Assembly (NCBI GenBank): GCA_012032855.1
Contig: JAAUQA010000288.1
Span: forward strand, 1 to 5,184
Reading direction: 5' to 3'
DNA length: 5,184 nucleotides
Source: Candidatus Competibacteraceae bacterium
GTDB taxonomy: Bacteria > Pseudomonadota > Gammaproteobacteria > Competibacterales > Competibacteraceae
Shown: positions 1-5,184 of the stretch, piece by piece
How positions within the stretch are numbered: position 1 is the first letter of the stretch
Layout of the letters: every line of letters begins with the position of its first letter
Translations under genes and position numbers: made by a program
Notes under the pieces: model-generated
Databases searched by the model: none
Seen by the model: only the letters and a program-made list of their open reading frames with translations
Told to the model about the DNA's origin: nothing

Positions 1-3000
1 GACTCGCGCCACCACGACGCCACACTCTCATGTACGGATAACAGGGCCGGCACGAACAACAGCACCAGAAACGTGGCAAAACCGAGACCGAAAGAAATAG
101 AAACCGCCATTGGAATTAGAAACTGCGCTTGCAATGAAGTCTCGAACAGCAATGGTAGCAATCCGGCAATCGTGGTCAGCGAGGTCAGCAATACGGCCCG
201 CAGACGTTGACAAGCGGCTTCCACCAATGCGTCTTGAACCGCCATGCCGTCAGCTCGTAATTGCTTGAAAAAGGTCACCAGAATAATCGAGTCATTGATC
301 ACGATGCCCGACAGGCCGAAGAATCCGAATAATGACAGAATGGTCAAATCGATCCCCAGCAACCAGTGCCCAACGATGGCGCCGACGATACCGAAAGGAA
401 TGGCCGCCATCACCACCAGCGGCCAGCCATAGGAGGCGAAAACCCAGGCTAGAATTACGTAAATCAGCGCCAAACCCAATAATGCGCCCCGCCGCATATC
501 GCCCAGCGTTTCAGCTTGATCGGCACTACGACCCTCCAAGGAATAATTCACTCCGTAGCGGGCTATTAAATCGGGCAACACCGACTGTTGTAATCCGGCC
601 AGTATTTGGCCGGGATTATTGAGCGTGGTGTCCACATCGGCGGAAACCTGCACGGCTAATCGTCCCTGCGCGTGGCGCAACGCTTCGAAACCCCGCCGCG
701 CTTGTAGATCGACCACATTGGCTAACGGCACGGCTTGACCGTCGGGCAGGATAATCGTGAACCGATTCAAGCTGGAGAGACTGTAACGCTCGGCGTCGGG
801 CAACAGCACCCGTACTTCAATTTCTTCCTCGCCGTCTTGAAAAATCTGCACCAGTACCCCGTCATAAGCCGCCCGCAATTGCCGACCGACCTCGTCCACC
901 GTCAAACCCAATGCTTCGCCTAGCGCAGTCAAGCGATACACCAGTTGGGCATTTCCGTAAGGCATATCGTCTTCGACTGCGCTGACACCCGGTACCGTGG
1001 TCAGGCTTTGTGCCAAAACCTGTGCGGCGGCCTTGAGATTATCAGCGGAATCACCCACTAGGCGGATATCCACATCGCGTCCCGGCGGACCGCCCGAGCG
1101 GGAGAAAATCAGCAAGGTCTCCAAACCCGGTGGGCGCTGAATATTGGCTCGCCACGCCTTGATGAATTGATTAACGCGTACCACCCGAGTATCCGGCTGG
1201 GTCAACTCAATGATCATTGAGCCGTGCTGATCGCCGCGCGGACTACCGCCACGCCCACCGGCGACCTGTGCTTCGCCGTAGCGGGTCTGTGCCGCAACAA
1301 TCAAATCGCCGCCCAACTCGGTTTCGGCACTGCGTAAGGTCTGTTCCAAATGGTCAAGAAAGCGGTGGACCCGTTCCGGGGGAGAACCGGAAACAAAGCT
1401 GATGCTGGCGTACAGCGTCGTACTCTCCGGGGTCGGGAAAAAGGTGAAACTGAGTCGTCCACCGGCCACCAAACCGGCACTTATGATTAAGGTTGCCAGC
1501 ACTGCAGCCAGGGTAGTCCATCGGTAGCGGATCGCCCGGCTGACTACAGGGCGAAAAACCCGTTCTCGGAATCGTTCGAATCCGGTTTCCAAACGCTGCC
1601 GCAAGCGTCTCGCTTGATGCCGATCAACCTTACGCAGTGAATGATGCAGATGACCGGGCAACACCAAAAAACTTTCCACCAGCGAGGCGAGAATAACGCA
1701 AATCATCACCAGCGGAATGGCGAACATGATATTGCCAATAATGCCCCCAACCAGCATCAAAGGTAGAAATGCCGCTACGGTGGTCATCGAAGAGGCCGCG
1801 ACCGGCGTCAACATACGCCATGCGCCGCTTTCCGCTGCCGTTAACGCATCCGCACCGCGTTGATAATGGGCTAAGGCGTCTTCGCCGACCACGATCGCAT
1901 CGTCCACGATAATGCCCAGCGCCATAATCAGCGCAAACAAGCTGATCATGTTCAAACTGCCGCCGGCGAGATACAACACGGCCAAGGTGGCCATGAACGA
2001 AGTCGGTATACCGATCGCCACCCACAGTGCCACCCGCCCGTTCAAGAACAGAAACAAAATGCCGATCACCAATAGCAAACCGCCGGCCCCGTTCTTGACC
2101 AGCAACATGATCCGATCCTTGATCAGCCGCCAGGATTCATCGAACACAAGCATCTCAATCCCAGGCGCAATTGCGGGCGAGTTTCTGCTTCCCACTCGGC
2201 GAGAATGCGCGCTGCCTCCAACGAATCGGAATTTTCGGTGCGACGCAGTCTTAACTCGACTGCTGGTCGGCCTAGGAAGCCCAGCCTGACTTGACCTTCC
2301 CGTGGTCGACGCTCAATAACCGCCACATCGCCTAGCCGGACCAGCTGACCGGCTTGCTCCGCTTTCAGGGGCAAGGCAGCGAAACCATCAACATCCCGCT
2401 GTTGTTCCAAGCTACGCAACTGCCGGGCCACGTCATCACGGCCCACCGTGCCAGCCGGCAAATCCTGGCTCAAGCCGCGTAACCGGGTAGCCACTTGCGG
2501 CAACGACAACCCCAGTTCCTGCAGAACGATCTGCGGAATCTGCACTGCCATTTCTTCTTCGGGTAGACCGACAATGTCGATTTTGCAATGCCACGCGCCA
2601 GCAGTTCTCGTTCAAAGCGGCGCGCCAAATGACGTAGCTCATCCAGTGCGCGATCACCGTAAATCATCAGTCGCGCGATGGGTTCGTAACGAACCGCACG
2701 AATGATTTCAGCCTCTTCGGCGGTGGCAGGCAGGTTACGGACCAGATCTACCCGCTGCTTGACTTCGTCCAACGCCGTGCCCATATCGCTGCCTTCTTCG
2801 TACTCCAATGACAGCGAAGCGACGCCGTTAGCGGAAGTCGAGGTAATCTTGCGCACCCCATCCAAGTTGCGCAGTTCCCGCTCTAGCGGATTGGTGATTG
2901 CGGTTTCCACATCTTCCGCGGTGGAACCGCTCCAAACTACGCGTACAGTCACGACGTCCAGCTCGAAAGTGGGAAAAAACTGCGTATTAAGACGCTGCAA

Positions 3001-3102
3001 ACCCCAAACGCCGGCCATGATCATCAACAGCATAAGCAGGTTGGCGGCGACTCGGTGACGTGCGAAGACACAGATCAAATTATTGCGGGGGGGCGATAGC
3101 AT
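1..3102 (-). CDS. RND-family efflux permease, C-terminus off the window, broken by two single-base frameshifts
   Basis: Inner-membrane permease of the resistance-nodulation-division superfamily. Such proteins export drugs, metals or lipophilic compounds by proton antiport, usually with a periplasmic adaptor and an outer-membrane channel; neither partner is in the window. Read through two frame breaks, it gives about 1035 residues against roughly 1020-1050 for the family, with no stop before position 1. TM1 is at about residues 18-34 (VAANLLMLLMIMAG). The porter domain follows (NTQFFPTFELDVVTV, then STAEDVETAITNPLERE). TM2-TM6 lie at about 325-495, with GIIVDDAIVVGE in TM4 (Asp 401/402, matching AcrB D407/D408). 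TM7 is near 530, the second porter half follows, and TM8-TM12 lie at about 870-1020. TM10 carries GIVINDSIILV. ATG 3102 is preferred as the start: the in-frame ATG at 3186 would add a 28-residue tail unlike the family and sits just upstream of a TATAAT box. No strong Shine-Dalgarno is seen at either. The substrate cannot be told. Confidence 0.93.
2160..2170 (-). other. Frameshift site 2 in the RND permease
   Basis: The middle frame reads ...LAEWEAETRPQLRLG and ends 15 codons later at 2123. The next frame picks up as GIEMLVFDESWRLIKDRIM and is open without a stop all the way to position 1. One extra base in the stretch read GGCGC on the plus strand (2164-2168) would give RPQLPPGIEML, the expected Pro-Pro-Gly turn before the segment leading to TM2. 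This is again a single missing base. Confidence 0.8.
2579..2586 (-). other. Frameshift site 1 in the RND permease
   Basis: Reading the minus strand, the N-terminal frame gives ...ELLARGIAK and then turns into unrelated sequence that stops at 2470. Adding one base to the run of four A (plus-strand TTTT at 2581-2584) continues it as GIAKIDIVGLPEEEMAVQIP, a typical RND porter-domain segment. The middle frame then stays open until a stop at 2123. The break is a one-base deletion in a short homopolymer, either a sequencing error or a real mutation. Confidence 0.82.
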
Positions 3103-3270
3103 GAATAATGGTTCAAAGGGCTTAGCAACGGACCGGGAATGCTCAATAAGATTGACCGCATGCAGAGATAGACCATTATAATCCATTGCCGATCCGTCAA
3201 AGCCGAGTTAATAAGCGACTTTACTCTGCTTAAACGAAAAATTTAGACCGCACCACGGGAGTCTTTATTA
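3103..3270. promoter_or_regulatory. Divergent intergenic region between the RND and VWA genes
   Basis: This 168-base spacer must hold the start signals of both divergent genes. On the plus strand, TTGCCG (3186-3191) is followed 17 bases later by TAATAA (3209-3214), a weak sigma70-like pair for the VWA gene that overlaps the minus-strand TATAAT box. A Shine-Dalgarno GGGAG at 3257-3261 sits 9 bases before ATG 3271. No clear operator palindrome is seen. Confidence 0.4.
3175..3200 (-). promoter_or_regulatory. Possible promoter of the RND permease gene
   Basis: On the minus strand a perfect TATAAT lies at 3180-3175 and a TTGACG at 3200-3195. The spacer is only 14 bases, shorter than the usual 16-18, so the -35 match may be fortuitous. 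A start of transcription near 3168 would leave a leader of about 65 bases before ATG 3102. The in-frame ATG at 3186 would then lie outside the transcript. Confidence 0.33.
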
Positions 3271-4554
3271 ATGCGCCGAATAATCACGAATTTCAGCTCA
3301 GCACTCGCTCTGCTGGGGGTACTGATAACCCCGGCTTATGCCGATAGCCCCAGTGTCCTGTTTGTCCTTGACGGCTCAGGCAGCATGTGGGGGAAAGTGG
3401 GCGACCAAGCGAAAATTGAAATCGCCAAAACCGTGATGACGGATATGGTTGAACAGCTTCCCTCAGAGGTTAGCACCGGTCTGTTGGTGTACGGCCACAA
3501 CCGCAAAGACGATTGCGAAGACATCGCGATGGTAGCACCGGTAGGCAGCGAACGGACCGCACTGGTGCAAGCCTTGAACGATATCAACCCCAAAGGCAAA
3601 ACACCGTTGACCGGTGCGGTACAGCTCGCTGCGCGGGAACTGCGCCAGAGTGAAGGTAGCTCATCAGTTGTAGTGGTTAGCGATGGCAAAGAAACTTGTG
3701 AGGGTGATCCTTGCTCTGCTGCCCGCGAAGCGGCTAATTCCGGGGTCGATCTACGCATTCACGTAGTGGGTTTCGATGTGACCGGCGAGGAGACCGAGCA
3801 ATTGAACTGCATTGCTAAAGAAGGCAAGGGAAAATATTTTGCCGCGGCGAATTCCGAACAATTGGTTGCGGCGCTGAGTGAGGTACAGAAAGAGGTGGTT
3901 GCAGCGCCGCCACCGCCGCCTCCCGTGCAGGTCGCTGAAACCACCACTCCAGCAGAGAGTGAGGTGATATTCGAGGATCGTTTCGACCGGGATGAGTTGG
4001 GCGAACTGTGGGAAGTAATCAACCCAGATCCGAATCGGCTGGCGCTCAGCGATGAAAAGCTGCTGATTGTGGCGACCAAAGGCGACCAGAATATCGCTCT
4101 GGTACAAACTCCGGTTACAGGTGATTTCGTAGCAACTGTTAAAGTGGATACCCCGATTACCCAAAACATGCAGGCCGGGATGTACTACTGGATCGATGCT
4201 AAAAATTATCTCTTGCTGGGTCCGAGCGGCGATTGTTGCCCGCATGGCCGCTGGCCGGTATTCCGTAAGATCATCAGTGGACAGAAAAATGACATTCGGA
4301 TTCTCGAACGCGGTTTCCAAATCGGTTCGCGTGGGTTGGAAGAATATGCAGAAACGCCGGAGACTTGGTATTTGCAAATCGAACGATCAGGCGTGAAATA
4401 TACCGGTAGGATGAGTGTAGATGGTCAGGAGTGGACTGATGTCGGCACTCATACCGTATTGCAGAAAACCGGCAGAATAGGGGTAGGCGCACACTCTAGC
4501 CGTATCGAAAATGCCGCCGAATTCGACGATTTGGTCTTAGAAAACCCAAAATAA
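3271..4554 (+). CDS. Secreted VWA-domain protein with C-terminal concanavalin-like domain
   Basis: Exported 427-residue protein, probably periplasmic or cell-surface, with an adhesion or metal-dependent ligand-binding fold; its partner is unknown. Residues 1-24 are a signal peptide (basic MRR, hydrophobic core, cleavage after AYA). The VWA domain spans about 27-205. It has the MIDAS motif DGSGS (Asp34, Ser36, Ser38), a likely MIDAS threonine in GKTPLTGA (Thr111) and SDG (Asp138), so metal binding looks intact. Cysteines 82, 143, 148 and 180 could form disulfides, as expected outside the cytoplasm. A linker of six prolines (213-218) leads to about 231-427, which begins EDRFDRDELGELWEV and ends GRIGVGAHSS...FDDLVLE. 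This resembles concanavalin/LamG-like beta-sandwich modules found beside glycosidases and in sugar-binding proteins. There are no sortase or transmembrane anchors. The ATG has GGGAG 9 bases upstream. It is divergent from the RND gene. The domain calls come from motif recognition; the biological role is not recognised. Confidence 0.93.
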   Translation: MRRIITNFSSALALLGVLITPAYADSPSVLFVLDGSGSMWGKVGDQAKIEIAKTVMTDMVEQLPSEVSTGLLVYGHNRKDDCEDIAMVAPVGSERTALVQALNDINPKGKTPLTGAVQLAARELRQSEGSSSVVVVSDGKETCEGDPCSAAREAANSGVDLRIHVVGFDVTGEETEQLNCIAKEGKGKYFAAANSEQLVAALSEVQKEVVAAPPPPPPVQVAETTTPAESEVIFEDRFDRDELGELWEVINPDPNRLALSDEKLLIVATKGDQNIALVQTPVTGDFVATVKVDTPITQNMQAGMYYWIDAKNYLLLGPSGDCCPHGRWPVFRKIISGQKNDIRILERGFQIGSRGLEEYAETPETWYLQIERSGVKYTGRMSVDGQEWTDVGTHTVLQKTGRIGVGAHSSRIENAAEFDDLVLENPK

Positions 4555-4599
4555 CTGAGTGAAATAAATCCCTCAACTATGCGATGGATTTATCTCAGT
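4554..4599 (+). terminator. Hairpin at the end of the VWA gene, possible 3' end structure
   Basis: Starting at the last base of the stop codon, ACTGAG (4554-4559) plus ATAAATCC (4564-4571) pairs perfectly with GGATTTAT (4586-4593) plus CTCAGT (4594-4599). That makes 14 base pairs with a four-base bulge (TGAA) on the left arm and a 14-base loop. No T-run follows, so it is not a textbook intrinsic terminator. It could stabilise the mRNA 3' end or slow polymerase. Confidence 0.4.
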
Positions 4600-4611
4600 A
4601 GAATGTAATTA

Positions 4612-4640
4612 TTGACTTCTCTCTGATATTGATCTATTAC
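4612..4640 (+). promoter_or_regulatory. Sigma70-type promoter for the riboswitch leader
   Basis: TTGACT (4612-4617, five of six matches to the -35 consensus) is followed after exactly 17 bases by TATTAC (4635-4640, four of six matches to the -10 consensus), in an AT-rich stretch. Transcription would begin near 4647, about 60 bases before the riboswitch. It is correctly placed to make the riboswitch transcript independent of the VWA gene. Confidence 0.55.
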
Positions 4641-4707
4641 TTAATTTAACAGTCAAATTTAGGTTTTCGGGGAATCATGCTACGAAGCCTTTGACTGGAA
4701 CCATTAA

Positions 4708-4803
4708 TCGGTGAAAAAAGCAAACCACGCGAAAGCGTGGGACGCAAAGCCACTGGCCTAAAGTCCTGAGTCATCAGGATACGGTCGCAGGGTTGCCGGG
4801 CGA
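4708..4803 (+). promoter_or_regulatory. GEMM-I riboswitch aptamer (c-di-GMP-I class), with A at the ligand-contacting G20 position
   Basis: Cyclic-dinucleotide-sensing RNA element. The signature runs GCAAACC (4720-4726), then a six-pair stem closed by a GAAA tetraloop (CCACGC 4725-4730, GAAA 4731-4734, GCGTGG 4735-4740). GGGACGCAAAGCC (4739-4751) follows. The second hairpin has a tetraloop-receptor-like CCTAAAG/ATACGG and the stem TCCTGA (4764-4769)/TCAGGA (4774-4779). The closing strand is GGGTTGCCGG (4790-4799). The outer stem is weak: TCG (4708-4710) with CGA (4801-4803), and TG (4712-4713) with CG (4797-4798). Aligned from memory to Vibrio Vc2, G21, C46, A47 and C92 have equivalents at 4720, 4745, 4746 and 4796. 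The G20 equivalent (4719) is A. In this class G20 contacts one guanine of c-di-GMP, and A20 variants can bind 3',3'-cGAMP. Class assignment is firm; ligand choice is inferred. Confidence 0.94.
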
Positions 4804-4805
4804 CA

Positions 4806-4864
4806 ACAGCACCTTCCTGCGGGGCTGTAGTTCGCTACCCACAGGCGCATATTGAGGAGGTGCC
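4806..4864 (+). promoter_or_regulatory. Expression platform: hairpin that can hide a Shine-Dalgarno sequence
   Basis: Directly after the aptamer, GCACCTTCCT (4809-4818) can pair with AGGAGGTGC (4855-4863) with one bulged T, burying the strong Shine-Dalgarno AGGAGG (4855-4860). Inside this helix, TGCG (4818-4821) can pair with CGCA (4846-4849), competing for T4818, and GTAG-TTCG-CTAC (4827-4838) forms an apical hairpin. A competing fold pairs ACAGC (4806-4810) with GCTGT (4824-4828), which would free the Shine-Dalgarno. No terminator with a T-run is seen, so control at translation is the simplest reading. Whether ligand turns expression on or off cannot be told from sequence. Confidence 0.55.
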
Positions 4865-4882
4865 ATGCTGTCATCTTGTTAA
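4865..4882 (+). CDS. Possible five-codon leader peptide (MLSSC)
   Basis: An ATG four bases after the strong AGGAGG reads Met-Leu-Ser-Ser-Cys and stops at TAA. The ribosome site is far better than expected by chance and is the one the hairpin can hide, but the spacing is slightly short and the peptide is tiny. It may be a leader peptide whose translation affects the downstream gene, or the relic of a start whose gene has lost its frame. Another frame, opened by GTG 4860 overlapping the Shine-Dalgarno, runs 37 codons to TGA 4971-4973 but has no ribosome site of its own. Confidence 0.28.
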   Translation: MLSSC

Positions 4883-5005
4883 TTATTTATCCTTCCTTGT
4901 CCATGTTTATGAAGCATCGCCGCCGGGAAATACGGGAGTGCGAGAGCATAAACTATCTGCCTACGTTCGATGATCCAAAACAAATTTCTGACATAGAGGA
5001 ACGAC
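4883..5005 (+). other. Untranslated spacer between leader peptide and exported-protein gene
   Basis: Together with the hairpin, promoter, aptamer and platform, this makes up the roughly 450 bases without a sizeable gene after the VWA gene. It holds no convincing coding sequence. CATCG (4916-4920) can pair with CGATG (4968-4972) to close a small domain, a weak observation. A good Shine-Dalgarno, AGAGGA, lies at 4995-5000, five bases before ATG 5006, so the next gene can be translated independently of the hidden site at 4855. Confidence 0.4.
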
Positions 5006-5184
5006 ATGAAAAAGACATTCTTTGCTAATCTCGTCGCCGCCGCCGCCATGCTTTCGCCAGCCAAGGCAATCCCTTGGCTGAATATATGAACGTGCCCTTG
5101 ATTAAGAGCCCATCGTTCTGGAGATGACGTCCGCTTCGGGCAACGCGCTTGTGAATCTTAAGAAGGGCATTGTAAAAGTACAGG
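5006..5184 (+). pseudogene. Start of an exported-protein gene, frame broken twice, runs off the right edge
   Basis: ATG 5006, with AGAGGA five bases upstream, starts a classical Sec signal peptide: MKKT, a hydrophobic core with four alanines, and AKA as likely cleavage site at residue 21. In this frame it stops at 5087-5089 after 27 residues. Shifting by one base near 5065-5070 continues as NPLAEYMNVPLIKSPSF, to a stop at 5125-5127. A second one-base shift near 5116-5120 continues as LEMTSASGNALVNLKKGIVK to the window edge. Both shifts have the sign of a missing base, and the joined product is a plausible small secreted protein. I do not recognise its family. It is the first sizeable gene after the GEMM-I riboswitch and is the probable regulated target. 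If the breaks are sequencing errors it is an intact gene; otherwise it is decaying. Confidence 0.52.

Noticed and set aside
244..923. Plus-strand open frames opposite the C-terminal half of the permease.
   Set aside because: The opposite strand is continuously open and encodes recognisable RND membrane segments; these are shadows.
1630..2025. Minus-strand open frame of 131 codons inside the RND gene.
   Set aside because: It overlaps, in another frame, the clearly conserved TM2-TM6 region of the permease (with VDDAIVVGE) and has no recognisable motif.
3103..3186. Start of the RND permease at the upstream in-frame ATG 3186.
   Set aside because: The extra 28 residues do not look like an RND N-terminus, there is no Shine-Dalgarno, and a TATAAT box directly downstream suggests transcription begins after this ATG.
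3336..4377. Several long open frames on the minus strand opposite the VWA gene (3336-3758, 3751-4377, 3759-4169).
   Set aside because: They are antisense shadows. The plus-strand frame has a signal peptide, MIDAS motifs and a Shine-Dalgarno, while the minus-strand translations are low-complexity Ser/Thr-rich or show no domain.
4708..4803. Other RNA classes (tRNA, group I intron, cobalamin or c-di-GMP-II riboswitch) for the structured leader.
   Set aside because: The GCAAACC, GAAA-capped stem, GGGACGCAAAGCC and GGGTTGCC elements occur in the order specific to GEMM-I; no tRNA cloverleaf or intron core is present.
4860..4973. GTG-started frame of 37 codons downstream of the riboswitch.
   Set aside because: The GTG lies within the Shine-Dalgarno itself, leaving no ribosome site, and the peptide has no recognisable character.
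4879..5064. Minus-strand open frame of 61 codons across the end of the leader.
   Set aside because: It is antisense to a good signal peptide with its own Shine-Dalgarno and has no supporting feature.
1..5184. Mobile elements, CRISPR arrays, attachment sites or long repeats.
   Set aside because: No transposase, integrase, terminal inverted repeats or regularly spaced repeats were seen on either strand.

Overview
The window reads as chromosomal DNA of a moderate-GC proteobacterium. A gammaproteobacterium is most likely, judging from the style of the RND permease and of the GEMM-I riboswitch; this is an inference and no taxonomic marker gene is present. There are two divergent genes on the left and a long regulatory leader followed by the start of another exported-protein gene on the right.

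Left part (1-3102, minus strand): one large RND-family inner-membrane efflux permease, running off the left edge a few residues before its expected C-terminus. Conceptual translation follows an almost complete permease of about 1035 residues with all 12 membrane segments. It is broken by two single-base deletions (near 2581-2584 and near 2163-2168). Between 3103 and 3270 lies a divergent promoter region.

Middle (3271-4554, plus strand): an intact secreted protein of 427 residues. It has a signal peptide, a von Willebrand factor A domain with a complete-looking MIDAS metal site and several cysteines, a proline linker, and a C-terminal concanavalin-like beta-sandwich. An AT-rich hairpin starts at its stop codon.

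Right part (4600-5184, plus strand): a plausible sigma70 promoter (4612-4640), then a clear GEMM-I (cyclic-di-GMP-I class) riboswitch aptamer (about 4708-4803). After it comes a segment that can fold so that a strong Shine-Dalgarno sequence is hidden, then a five-codon mini-ORF, and finally (from 5006) a gene with a classical signal peptide. The reading frame of that gene changes twice before the window ends.

The most interesting point is in the aptamer. By alignment from memory to the Vibrio Vc2 riboswitch, the base equivalent to ligand-contacting G20 is an A. That is the change associated with recognition of 3',3'-cGAMP, or with mixed c-di-GMP/cGAMP recognition. The riboswitch probably couples a cyclic dinucleotide signal to production of an exported protein. 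The neighbouring VWA protein is also exported, but a shared role in surface attachment is only inference.

All four frame breaks in the window look like loss of one base. This makes sequencing or assembly error a serious alternative to real gene decay.
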